DNA of 64,000 nucleotides from positions 310,001 through 374,000 of the forward strand of contig AP026134.1 in assembly GCA_030295235.1 (NCBI GenBank). Direction: 5' to 3'. The translations under genes and the position numbers were made by a program. The stretch comes from Fistulifera solaris (taxonomy: Eukaryota; Bacillariophyta; Bacillariophyceae; Naviculales; Stauroneidaceae). A model generated the notes under the pieces. That model had not been told where the DNA came from. It was given only the letters and a program-made list of their open reading frames with translations, and ran no database searches. Shown in pieces: positions 12,210 through 24,131 of this stretch (the stretch's first letter is position 1; each line of letters opens with the position of its first letter).

Positions 12210-15200
12210 ATGGAGGTTGGCGCTCAAGTGTGGCTTCGAAGAGAGGAGTCTCACTGGGGTTGGGTTCCAGCCATCATTTCGAAAAAAGAGACAATTGTAA
12301 TTCGTGGCGTTGAGCTCATTAATCTTACCCTCAACGATGACGCGAATATCGAGGACACAATGCCATCTCCTGCGGTCAAAAAGTTCGGCAGGAGCGACTC
12401 TAGCCATTATGGCGAACACAGCCAGTTTGAAGTTGTGATTACCGTGGACCCGGAACAGCTCAAGACGGCGGACCATGATGATATCAAACTGCGAAATCTT
12501 CCCTCGTCCTATCATCTTTCCGGAGAAGACCCCGAGGCCCACGTCTTGGCGAGTCCTAGCACTCATACTAGCTCTCGAATTGTTGGAGGAGTAGATGATC
12601 TGATTGGATTAACACATCTTCATGAACCGGCGATCTTGCACGCCCTCCGATTGCGTTACGATGCGAATATAATATACACAAACACGGGCCCGATTCTCAT
12701 CGCTGTCAATCCTTTCAAAAAAATGGATATTTATTCGGACGCAATCATGGCGCAATATTGTCTGCAAGGTGAGACGGGCTCCGCGAAGCCCAACGCGAAT
12801 GCCTACAAAACACCCTTCCGACACCGCCCGAGCGGCACACTGCATACTCCTGGACTCGCCCAAGCGTCGGATAAACTACCGCCGCATGTGTATCAGACAG
12901 CTGACGATGCTTATCGAGCCATGCTGCGTGGGTTGGAAAACAAAGAACTGATGAAGACTCCTGCCTCTATTCGACGAGGCGATAGTGGGCTTGATCAAAG
13001 AGGTGTTCCAACCAATCAAAGCGTTCTAGTGTCCGGTGAAAGCGGGGCTGGCAAGACGGTTACCACGAAGATCGTCCTGAACTATCTGGCGATGCTTTCG
13101 AAGAGGCGTGGGTCTGACGCATGCCCACCTACTGATTCGTCGCGCCGAAGCTTTGATACGCACTCCATTGAACAACAAGTGCTTCAAAGCAATCCTATCC
13201 TTGAATCGTTTGGAAATGCTAGGACGATCCGGAACGACAATTCTTCTCGCTTCGGAAAATACATTGATATCCGCTTTTCTCGCGCTGGAAAGCTTTCGGG
13301 TGCTTCCATTGAAACCTATTTGCTAGAAAAGGTTCGATTGATTCATCCTGGTCAAAACGAGCGAAATTATCACGTCTTTTACCAGCTTCTTTCGGGTGCC
13401 ACTGGTGAAGAAAGACGTGAGCTTCTCTTGGGAAACATGCAAGCGAAGGATTTTAAGTTGTTGTCTCAAACAGGAACGTTTGGACGGCGCGATGGCATTG
13501 ATGACCGAGAGAATCACACCGAGATGCTGGATGCGATGGTAAGTCGTCTCTTGAACTTGTGTTTCCAAAAGCTATTACTATTGCTAATATGAAACTTGCT
13601 TGTCAGATTACCATGGGTTTTCCACCCTCGCTAATACAATCATTTATGAGGATGGTTGTTTGTATTCTCTATGGCGGCAATGTTTCCTTCACGGCGGCAC
13701 GCGACGGTGAATCCTGCCAGATGAATAAAGATAACGCTGCTCTTCTTTTGCCGAACTGTTGGGGCTGCAATACGAAGACCTGGCGGCAGCACTGACAACT
13801 CGCGTGCTCTTAGCTGGTGACGAAATCGTACATCGGTCACTGACAGTCGAGGCTGCGACGAAAGCCCTCGAATCGTTAATGAAGACGCTTTATGGAGCCA
13901 TGTTTGATCTGCTCGTCGAGTTGGTCAACGCTTCGATTACCAACGAAGGTGACGGCATGAGTACTGCATCTATTGGTGTTCTCGATATTTTCGGTTTTGA
14001 ATCCTTCGAAATGAATAACTTCGAGCAACTTTGCATCAACTATACGAACGAGGCTCTACAGCAGCAGTTTAACAAGTTTGTTTTCAAGCTCGAACAGCAA
14101 GAGTACGAGAAGGAAGGCATCATGTGGAAATTTATTTCTTTTCCTGATAATCAAGACGTTCTTGATCTCATTGATCAGAAGCATTCCGGAATTTTGGCTT
14201 TGCTCGACGAACAGTGTATACTTCCTAGTAGCACCGACGAAAAGTTCACGAGGTATTTGTACGCAAGATGCGACAAACATCCGCGTTTCCACGCGTCATC
14301 ATCACAGCGTGTTCGCTATGTCTTCAGTGTTCAGCATTATGCCGGACATGTTGAGTACACGACCGATACATGGCTCGAGAAGAACAAGGACGAACTTCCT
14401 GCCGCCTCGTCAGACCTTCTCAAATCATCTTCATTTGGTCTGATCAGCGAAGTTCAGCGTTACATTCGAGCGGAAGAACGTGGAGGTCGAGGAACTGTTG
14501 CCACCAAATCCGTCAGCTCGCAGTTCTCATCGCAGCTACGTGTTTTGCGTGCTCGCATTGAGCAAACGGTCCCGCACTACGTACGTTGTCTGAAACCCAA
14601 TGACGACCTTGCGCCTGATTTCTTCGAACCGAAAAACATCGTAGAACAACTTCGTTGTGGGGGTGTCCTAGAGGCTGTTCGTGTCAGCCGTGCCGGTTAC
14701 CCAACCCGTTATCCTCACGATGTTTTCTTAGCGCGTTACTATATTCTCAACGACAGCAGGGACAATTCACCTCAGAGCCCTGCCTTCTCTCCCGGAAATC
14801 AAACCCCAAAGATAGACAATCTAAAGAGGCTCATATCGAAGATCGCATATGATCTTTGGTACGCAGATCATCAAATGCTCACCGCTCTTTTGACTGCTGA
14901 AGCCGAACAAGATGAGGATAGGAAGTTGGAATCTCAGCAAGTCACCAACGTAAGTATTCTGTCGATTTGTTGAGCTTTGTGCTGGATGATTATCTGACAT
15001 TCTTCTCATTTGTTCTTGCTATAACAGCAAGTCGTTCACCGCAGCTCCTTGAGCGCGCTTCAGAAAAAGGTCAAACTGCACAATGGTCCACGGGGTCCCA
15101 ATGTTAATCTTGTCGTAGAAAGCTCAGTTATCAGTCCTGAAAATGCGCGTCGCAGATCTCAGAAAGATCTTCCGACAGCCGTCTTGCGGGAGAGACGAGA

Positions 15201-18200
15201 GCGCTCAACTGTTATGCGTCCTGAGAATGCGGCAGAATTCTTGTCATTAGACTTTGCCTCTCGGTGCGCAGTAGCTGGCTTGCAACTTGGTCGTACTAAA
15301 GTATTTCTTCGCCGCGAAGCCTTTGATCGCATTGAAGCTCTTCGTTCTGAGCGCTTCTTCACTGCAGCGGCCACGATCCAAAAGATTGTCCGCGGAAAGA
15401 TTTGCCGAGAATATTTCCTAACTCTACGAGCTGCAGCAATCAAGATCCAATGCATGTTCCGAATGAAATTATCTGTATTCAAACTAGAAGGACTCCGAAT
15501 CCTGAAAGCGATCATTATGATTCAATCGAACTGGAGACGGTACATATCGAATGTCATGGTGTCTGACTTCATTAAAGCTCGAAACGCCGAACGTCGCTCC
15601 AGACAACCCAGTGAGGACGATATTCTTAGAGCTGTCATATCTATTCAAACGAAGCACAGAGGAAGAATTGCCCGCCGATTGATTTCACACCTAAAATTGG
15701 AAGCTTCTAAGAAAGCTCGAAGATCTTCTTTACGCGAAATGGAAGAACAGAAGAAGAAACGAGAGGAGAATGAGCGTGCTGAGAGAGAGCGTCTGCTCCA
15801 ATTGCAGCAAGAGAAGGCCCGAAACACGAGATTAGTTACGCAATCTAGCAGTCCCATCCTGTCAGAACTCTTCAAAGAAATCCAGAATGAGAACTGGGCT
15901 ACTGTGGAAAGTATACTCGACAAGCACCCTGAATTGGTGGAAGCTGCTGATCTCAAGTCAGGAGAACTTGCATTGCATAAGATAGCTCGGCATGCAAATG
16001 CGTGGACGCTGCTTATTGATATGGTTCTCGTTCTCTATCCAAAAGCCCTAGTCCATCGCGATAACATGGGTGCGCTTCCGATTCACCACGCATCTGCTCA
16101 CGATAACTTGGCTGCGTTGGAGATCATCTACACTGCATACAAAGAAGGAATAAATGAGCACGACAAAATGGGCCGTCTCCCTATTCATGTTGCGGCCTAC
16201 TACGATGCTGTTGACGCGACGAAATTTCTCCTCTCAAAGTTTCCTGATGGCGCCTACACAATGGTGTATCGTCCTCCGCCAGACTCGGGTGGCGGTCTTC
16301 CCTTACACGTAGCTTGCAGTAACCATGCCTCCATCGGTGTAATAACTGCGCTGCTTGCAGAGAACTTTGCCTCAGCCAAACGCGCCGACGAAAATGGGGA
16401 TCTTCCGCTCCACCTCCTTCTTCGTTGTGGCGAAGTCGTTGACCCTGTCGTCGTCAAGACACTTTTAACGTGCTTCTCAGGCGCTTTATCGAGAACTGAT
16501 ATGAACGGTGATCTCCCGCTTGCGATAGCACTTAAACATCAGTGCAGATCCCCCGTCGTTAACGCGCTGCTCATGCAGTATCCGAATGCAGCAAACGTTT
16601 TGAACGGAGAGGGTCACAGCCCTATCTTCCTTGCCTTTAAGCACAACGCCGATGACCGAACCATAATGGGTTTGTTAAACCATGCACCAGAACTTGCCAC
16701 TGCCGTTGATAAGAAAACAGGTCTTCTTCCTATCCAGATTGCTACCGAGAACGAACACTCTCACTTCATTGTCCACAATTTGCTCAAACGAGATCTACCA
16801 ATCGACATCCATGAAAAAGTGAGAGCCCAGCTCATTCCCCATCATTATTCATGGAATCATGTCGTATCAAACACTGAAGACCTTTACCACCAAGTGGTCA
16901 CGAAGATTCTTCAATCTTGCACGCAACCTCAAGTGTTGGCTTTAGCTCATGTTGAAGGTCCGGACGGGAGAATCGCCCTCGCATCGGCTACCCCTGTTTG
17001 CAAACATGAAATGCGAGTTATGCTCCGCCTTTTTAACACTCTTGAGGTTGTGAACCAACGTCCTGCCTACACGAACCCAACCAGCGACACGCAAATCTTC
17101 TACGCTTTGCGATATGAGCCACCTCCTTCGTCCCACGGCGCATATACGATCATCCATGACGAGAAGAAAGACGGTGGAGACAATGACTTCGTAGAAGAAT
17201 ACGATGATCATTCCATTGTTTCTGCTGTATCTCGTGCCAGCATGAGATCCACTCTCACCAGTCGATCACAGCAAACAATCGAGGACAAACTTCGTCACAT
17301 CCGCAAGGAGAAGGGACAACAAGTCATCGCAAAATTGACTTCTCGGTCGGACGTTGTAGAACGGGAGCTCAAAGTTCGCAAAGACCATCACCTGTCACGC
17401 CATTACGTCCCAGCAATCATCAGTGTTCACCACACAGTGCAACACGCAGCCTATGCAGAAGCAATGGCTGAACCAGGGTACTGCATCACCATGGAAGGTG
17501 CTGATACGACGGCCGAAAATCTTATGCTAGACTTAAGAAAATCCGGCAAGACGTTCCCTATCAAGCCATTGAAACGAATCGGCATCTCTCTTTTGCATAT
17601 GCATGAACATGGTGTTATTCACTGTGATTTCGGAACACACAACATTGGTAAATTTGGAAGCAGGTGGAAATTGCTTGGAGTTGGTGGTAGTGTACCGATT
17701 GGCGAACCAACAGACCCGAATCGAGGCTTTTACCACCCGCCCGAAGCGATCGTAGTGGAAAACAAGAGAGTATCTATCGGCAAGAAGAATTGCACAGCCG
17801 ACATAATTTCCGTTCCAGCCCATCCGACTTATGATATTTGGGCATATGGGATTGTTGTTTACGAAGCTATCGCAGGAATTCCCCTGTCACCTTACGCTTG
17901 TCGTGGTAAGCGGCAGATGACAATGGCCGAGGTATACAAGATTGGTTCATGGGACGAAAGTAACCTCAAGAAAGCACTTCGACACGTTAACGATGACGAT
18001 GTCGCCAGAGATTTACTCAAGCGACTGCTCCATCATGACCCCCAACAACGATTTTCGTCGATGCGCGATGTTTTGGAGCACCCTTTCTTTACAGGAGGCA
18101 GTCTACAAAAAGATGCAACAAGACAAAGCACCTCGCCCGTGGCAGCACCTGTGAGCAAGAACCCCTCCCCACCGACGGAGATGAATAATGTTCGTTCATC

Positions 18201-18399
18201 GAAAGGAAGTTCGCACGATAAATATGTTTCATCGGTACGTTTGTCCCAGTCCAGTGACAATAGCATTGAAAATCGTGAGAACAACAACACGAGACGGCGA
18301 CCCCGCATCTTTTCCTCCGATTCTTCCGTCAGTTCCGAAAAGTCGTCTCGAAGTGCCCGAAGCTTTCGATTCCTGCGCCGCCCGCATCTCCAAGGTTGA
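12210..18399 (+). CDS. Myosin heavy chain with IQ motifs, ankyrin-like repeats and C-terminal pseudokinase-like domain
   Basis: An actin-based motor of about 2014 residues. An SH3-like N-terminus (VGAQVWLRREESHWGW) leads into the motor: P-loop GESGAGKT (about 13035), switch I NDNSSRFGKY (about 13233), switch II DIFGFESFE (about 13985) and converter LGRTKVFLRREAF (about 15290). Three or more IQ motifs follow (IQKIVRGKICREY, IQSNWRR, IQTKHRGRIARR; 15370-15690), with a short charged helix. About eight ankyrin-like repeats (LPIHHASAHDN, LPIHVAAYYDA, LPLHVACSNHA; 15870-16800) come next. A protein-kinase-like C-lobe (17560-18090) ends the protein. Introns are 13539-13606 (phase 0) and about 14950-15027 (phase 0). 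One T is missing near 13748. The kinase-like part keeps the catalytic-loop Asp (VIHCDFGTHNI) but has LLGVGG where DFG should be, and shows no glycine loop or VAIK lysine. It therefore looks inactive. The tail suggests cargo or scaffold binding. Confidence 0.9.
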
Positions 18400-18814
18400 T
18401 AATCACGTAAACTAGTAAAAAGTAAAAGACTGACTGAAGGATATTGAGTAGTTGAGAATTCTATTATGATTATCACATTAATGGCTACGCCTAACGTGTA
18501 GACGGGACGATGCTTCTTTCGACGGCATTTCCGTCATGACGTTTTTTCAGCCCAACTGCTACTGGCGAGCTCTATATTCATGTCGCAAAATCGCCTGTGG
18601 ATTGTTGTCTTTTTTTTTTTTTTTTTTACGATAAAAAGTTCGTCACGACTCATACATTCCAGTCATGAGTCGTCCTCTTGGAAGCATGCATGGATGATGG
18701 ATGATGAATGATGAATAATGATAAAAAAAAGGCGAAGGGATCGTTTTGCGAAAATGTCTTTTTTTGTATTATTTTGACGTGTGTTTTTTTGTTTTTGTTT
18801 GATAGGAAAGAAGA
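18400..18814. other. Intergenic stretch with poly-T run
   Basis: 415 bases. An 18-base T run lies at about 18610-18627. An exact 8-base inverted repeat (CGACTCAT...ATGAGTCG) lies at 18646-18653 and 18665-18672. ATGATGG-type short repeats follow at about 18690-18720. These may be UTR or promoter elements. Confidence 0.4.
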
Positions 18815-19982
18815 ATGCATGAAAAAGGCTATTATTGTTTGCAGAATACGTTTTGTCATGGTCGACGACGTCCTATGAGAAGGACGACAGCAATCCTACG
18901 GTGCCTTTGGAGGATCATGATTGGTCTATTCTTCTATTCCATAGGGTCGTTGTTGTTGTGGTGGTGGTGGCGGTGGTGGACCCTGTCGTATGAGACATGG
19001 GATCCTCCATCATTGACAACAACAACAACAACAACAACAACGAATTGCGAAAAACCATGGTTTCGTCTACTTTCCGATGCGGGAATGAGTCGGAATTGTA
19101 CCGGTCTTCCCTCGTGGCAGCAAATTACCAGTCTTTACGGAAATGAACCAATTATTGTGGGTCTCGAACGGTGTGAAACGTACCGTCAATGGGTGGCTCG
19201 TGATGATGGTGGTGTTGTTCCTCGCATTGCGGGACTTTACAATACCGGAACCAATGCACTCGCAAAATTGTTGGATTTGAACTGGGACACCGAACAGATG
19301 GTGTGGATGTTAAAAGGTTCTTATTTCAAGTGGGATGTTCCCTACGGCAAACACGTTCCGCTGCACCAAAAGACAACATTACCGTTCCGGCCCGGAATCC
19401 GACACCCAAAGATCAAGTATTACCGATTGTTTTGATCAAAGACCCCTTCTGGTGGATGCAATCCATGTGTCGGAATCCCTACGGAGTCAAATGGCCTCAC
19501 CATCCGGATCATTGTCCCAATCTCGTCGTCAACGAAATCGATCAAAAGCATTTCGGGGGTGAATGGCATACTGCCATTGCCGTCACGACCAAATATACCT
19601 TTGGGACACCCAAAAGAACAATGTACAGAAATTACAAATACATTCGGCTTCGTTGGTCCATTTGTGGAATGATTATTATCGAGAGTATCTGGACAGCACC
19701 CAACCGCGTCTCATGATTCGCTATGAAGATCTACTGTACCATGGACCAGCCGTTTTGACCGCGATTTCGACGTGTGTTGGTATGGCGTTATTGCCCCAAT
19801 TTCGGTATGTGACCGAAACCAGCAAAACCCACGGGAAGGGTGCGACCGATTTTCGCCAAGCGTTGGCAAAGTATGGCCATGCCACAGCACGCCTCACACC
19901 GTTGACCGCCGTCGATCAACAGTTTGCTCGTCACATGCTGGAGGAACGACTCATGAAGACTTTTCAATATCAATATCCGTAA
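18815..19982 (+). CDS. Membrane-anchored sulfotransferase-like protein
   Basis: Predicted type II membrane protein of about 389 residues. A short basic N-terminus is followed by a signal anchor (RIMIGLFFYSIGSLLL) that ends in an unusual WWWWRWW run, then a Thr-rich stem (nine Thr). The catalytic part has a P-loop-like PAPS-binding site (IAGLYNTGTNALAKLL, about 19225-19270). Next comes IVLIKDPFWWMQSMCRNPYG, typical of lumenal carbohydrate sulfotransferase relatives. A second region, LVHLWNDYYREYLD and RLMIRYEDLLYHG, corresponds to the 3'-phosphate site. The predicted role is transfer of sulfate from PAPS to a glycan in the Golgi. Two frame slips, near 19372 and 19590, are each one A short in an A run. 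The TGG and ACA trinucleotide runs at 18957-18980 and 19018-19041 make the stem length likely to vary. Confidence 0.75.
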
Positions 19983-20070
19983 CAACATAATAACAAGGTC
20001 ATATGTAGAAGGAAAGAAATAATAGAATCACTCAGTTTTTTTTTATTCAGCTTGTTCATTTCATTTTTTT

Positions 20071-22541
20071 TTAGTAGAATCGTTGTGCCGACTTGTGGAG
20101 AATGGCGAGTGCAATGAGTCGAAAGACCACAAACTGTCCGATCAGAATGCACCAGTACCATAGCACTTCGTCGGGATCGGCTCCGGTATTGTCCAGTAGC
20201 GACTGGCAATAAATTTGGGACAAGAAGCTTTCCTCGCAGGTTTGAAATTCGGCAACGAGCAAGATGCGGGTAGCGTAGGTCATGGGACAGATGTATTGGA
20301 TCCAGCGCAACCATACGGGGATCAACTCGGGCGACACAAAATACCCCACAAACAGCATTTGCGGTAGCAAAACAAGTGGAAGAGCCGCTGTGGCAATTTT
20401 CGAGCTGCTGCCCGCGGCCGCTCCTAAAATCACCGCAATGGCCGTACTGCCCATGGCTAACGTGAAGCAAGCCCCGTAATAGTTGATGAATGAACCCCGA
20501 AAGTCAATGGCAAAATAGCAAATCAGAGTAGTCAACAGAGACTGCAGTGCGCCCATCATGGCTTCGATAGATAAGCGTGATAAGAAATAAGAACTGACGG
20601 AGTAGTGCTTTGTGGAATATTCACGAAGGAAAACCGGTCGTTCGTCAGGAAACGACAAAAGTCTTTGGGAAGAGGAATACAAAGAGTTAAAACGCGAATC
20701 ACCAGTCAAAGGATAATGGAAAAATAAACCACGAGAAACTTACGCAGCTTGAGCTGGTCCCATCATAATAATCGTGGCAACCATGATGATAGCTCCAAAA
20801 TGGCCCTGTAAATTGCTGACGGAGTCATTGGGAGCATTTCCAACGTCAAAGAAAATAAGACCAATGACGGATGCCAGAACAATGGTCTGAATAATCCTTG
20901 CCACCGTCACAGATTTCGCACGACGGATGTGTACGAGTTCTCGCCAAACCAACATGGAAATCTCCGTGGTCATGGTTGGCGGTTTTTCTTGCCTGAGGAA
21001 TGCTTTGGTTGCGTAGGATCAAAAGTTCCGATGTATCTACCTCATTTGTCACCGTTGCCTTTCGTTCATCCTTCGGAAAAAATCCCGCTTCTTCAAGCTC
21101 TTGAATCGGAACCTTTTGGGCAACCTTCATTATCCAGTCCGCTGGGTTGTAATTGCGAGGACACGGGTGTCCGCGCGCACCAAAATAATCGGCGATTGTA
21201 CTGACCGGTCCCTGGTACATGACGCGCCCTTTGTTCAAAAGAATCAGCTGATCAAACTCTCGGAAAATACGGGAGGATGGTTGATGGATCGTAAACATGA
21301 CACTGGCACCAACGCGAGCTACTTTCTTCAGCAGCTGACAGAGCTGAACGGCCGAAAACGAGTCCAAGCCACTGGTGGGTTCGTCGAGAAACAGCATGGC
21401 CGGTTTGACCACCAGTTCTACCCCCACACTTGTTCGTTTTCGTTCTCCCCGCTGATACCCTTAATCAATGGCCCACCCACGATCGTGTCCGCGCATGCGA
21501 CAAGTCCTAGTTCATGCAACATGCACTGGGTCATGATATCCAATTGATCGTCCGTGAGGGATCGTCCCAGTCGTAACTTAGCCGAAAATCGAATCGCTTC
21601 TCGTGGGGTAGCCGTCACTTGCAAGGAGTCGTCCTGTGCAACGAAAGCAATCATTTGCCGTACGCCAATCTTGGTAGGATCCGCCGGCACATTGTCCAGT
21701 GTAATGTTTGCTTTCACTTGAACGTTACCACCGCTAGCCGTTCTTCCCGATAAAACGTTCATTAACGACGTCTTTCCGGCTCCGGACGAGCCCATAATCG
21801 CGGTGGTCTCTTTTTTCGGAACCTCACCCCATACATTTTGTAAAATACGACGGTCCAGTATTTTGCCTCTACCTTTCTGTTGTAAGAGCAACAAATGATT
21901 GAATTGAGATAATGTGAAGAAAAAAATAATAAAGGCTGGCACTTTCCAGTAGGAGAGTAGTAGTGACTTACCACCGTCAAATTCACATCCTTCCAGGCCA
22001 AAGTCATACCTTCACGGATCGCAAATGGGTCGGCCTCGGGAGGAAGTGTTTCACGTATCGACTCGGGAAACTTGTCAGGGAAACCACGGAACGAAGCTGC
22101 ACTATTACTACTACTACTCCGCTGGCTGTCATCGGCCAATTCGGATGGCAATCCACAATATTGTTCGGGGGCATGCTTGACGGCTAATTGTATTATGGGA
22201 CGTTCTGGGGGTACTTCCGTAGCTACCTGGTAGTCCGCAGGGACGGACAACGACAACCCCTCGTTCATTGACAACAAGTTTTCACCTTTGTTTTCCGATT
22301 CGCGGATGGATTCGTCCACCGTGCGGAGCATTTCGGAAACGAGTTGAATGAGTTGAGCGCCGGTATTCGTTGCGGCGTTGTATTCTTCTGGTGTTAATAT
22401 GTCACAATTATACAGCGCTTCGGCGGGCATGCAAGAAGGAATATCAAAAACACCTTCGGCCGTCGTAGCATCGGCGATTACCGGCGTTGCGGTCGACGCA
22501 CTTTCACTTTCGTCTCTTGGTGCAGAAGAATCATCGGTCAT
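20071..22541 (-). CDS. ABCG-family (White/BCRP type) half transporter
   Basis: ATP-driven exporter with the ABCG order: nucleotide-binding domain first, then six membrane segments; about 764 residues. The N-terminal 190 residues are acidic and Ser-rich. Walker A is MGSSGAGKTSLMN; the Q-loop region is FVAQDDSLQVTATPREAI; the signature is ISGGERKRTSVG. Walker B with the ABCG hallmark is MLFLDEPTSGLDSFSA; the switch is FTIHQPSS. The membrane part includes ERPVFLREYSTKHYSVSSYF, typical of the subfamily. Introns are 21877-21971 (95 bases, GTAAGT...AACAG) and 20663-20743 (81 bases, GTAAGT...AAAG). One G is missing inside the signature motif (about 21457), and the frame needs one base fewer near 20993. 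Half transporters of this type dimerise and often move lipids, sterols or xenobiotics; the substrate is not readable here. Confidence 0.88.
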
Positions 22542-23190
22542 TTTTCTTGCTTATATACAAAAAGCTCGGCTCCAGCAGCTTTCAAACTTAATTGTGGACC
22601 AGATATTGCCTAAATAATACAGGGCAAATCGTAGAAAAAGGAATGACTTGTTTCTTTAATTGTCAATGATGGAACAAAACAAGCGAAAAAAAAAGGACCA
22701 GCCAAACACGTTATTGAGCGATAGCTGTTTTGTATACTGTCCAACTGTACTGGGTCTTGCTATTGCCGTTTCCAATAAAGACGAGTGTTGATTTTGTTAG
22801 TTAATGAAGTTGGCGTTGGTACGACATCAGGGTGCACGACTTTGATATATTTTTAGCTTTTGCGGAAAAAACCATCAATGGTCAATATTACAGAACGCCG
22901 TACAGACGAGCTGGTAAGACTGGCTTGAATGCAGTCGTGGCGAAAACCAGTCTACACTAGATACCTATAGTGCAATCGTCCCGTCATCTAGCGAGAGAGA
23001 CGTCTTATCTTCTGATTTCCTCGCGACAAATAAAATAGAATACTCCAGTGAACTGAGTCCTTAGGCTAATACGCTATTTAACTGTCCCTTTTATGCGAAA
23101 AATTTCGTCTCAATTTTTAGTTTTAGTGTCGTGATCATTGAACTGATTTCAAAAGCAGGAAACTGAGAGGAAAGGTTCAGACGGAGCTTG
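22542..23190. other. Intergenic stretch
   Basis: 649 bases: the promoter side of the ABCG gene and the 3' side of the CIA30 gene. No gene, RNA or marked repeat was recognised. Confidence 0.4.
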
Positions 23191-23907
23191 TTAGTATGCT
23201 CGTATCTCTAGAATCTCAAGATCCACATCCCCTATCGCGAATTTGGGATTCAGTTCTCCGCCGTACTCAAACTTGGAATAAATTAGTTGTATGCCAACCA
23301 CATTGCTTCGATTCAGTTCAACACCATTCACGACTGTCGCAAACTTGGTGGGCGTCAGTTTGTCAAAGGGGACTCGTATCTTTTTGGTGGTCGTGGGTAG
23401 GTCGAAACTGGCGGCCCACACCAAGCCATTGAAATCGGTGCTATCGCGAATACCGACTTTGAAGCGGCTTACCGATGGGCCCGTCCTTCGACGGAGCGTC
23501 AGTTCCAAACCCCGACAAGAACTCAGATCCCAGTTAAAGTTGGGTGTATTGCGAATGCCGATAAAGCCACCATTGTTCGCATCCGTCACGGTGCCCTTCC
23601 ACACACCATTCGCGAAAGGTAGACGACGAGGCTCCTCCCATGACGACATCATCGAGCCGGTGCAAAGGTAAAGGTCGGTGTAGAGGCTTTCCACAGTACA
23701 TCATTCGGTCTCACGAGCTGCTTGGACGCTTTGGAGGAGAATGGAGTAGGAACGAACTTGGAGGACTGGGACACGAAACGAAACACGTCCCAGGGCTTGC
23801 GTTCCTTGCTGGCCAAAGCTGTCGACGACTGTACGGCACGTTTCTTATTCGGGTAGAAAAGCCCGAGTCGAAGAGGCAAGAAATAATATTAAAAGGAAAC
23901 GGTTCAT
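23191..23907 (-). CDS. CIA30 (NDUFAF1-like) domain protein with plastid-type presequence
   Basis: CIA30 proteins help assemble respiratory complex I in mitochondria; plastid and other homologues exist. Start at ATG 23907: MNRFLLILFLASSTRAFLP is a signal peptide followed by a Phe site like the diatom ASAFAP plastid motif. The CIA30 fold is recognised from DDVVMGGASSSTF, then FANGVWKGTV, GGFIGIRN, the RGLELTLRR strand and a C-terminal LIYSKFEYGGELNPKFAIGD segment. The mature protein is about 220 residues. The frame appears to carry one extra base at three places within 300 bases (about 23868, 23655 and 23618), the densest cluster in the window. These could be assembly errors or, less likely, early decay of the gene. 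The retrotransposon lies only 51 bases upstream of the start codon, so the native promoter is probably displaced. Confidence 0.75.
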
Positions 23908-23953
23908 GATGGTATACATCTCTTCGCCGGGTGGCAAATGCTGTGAGTTTTGT

Positions 23954-23958
23954 GACGG
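23954..23958. repeat. Target-site duplication, left (GACGG)
   Basis: GACGG directly abuts the left LTR and is repeated exactly after the right LTR at 29692-29696. A 5-base duplication is what Ty1/copia integrases leave. Confidence 0.85.
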
Positions 23959-24131
23959 TGTTGATATCTATAAAATCAAAGTCAGCAACAAAAGTGTTCT
24001 ACGAATTAATGAGCATAATGTTACTCGATTGCGAAGGCGAAGGAAGTGAAGTCCTGGATTCGAGGATATCTGGGATTGCCTGAGGCGCTCGTCACTTATG
24101 GGTGTCGCAGTGGCTACAGGCATAATCAATA
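23959..24131 (-). repeat. 3' LTR of the copia element
   Basis: 173-base terminal repeat beginning TGTTGATATC and ending ATAATCAATA on the plus strand. It matches the copy at 29518-29691 almost perfectly, differing only by two short length changes. Confidence 0.9.
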
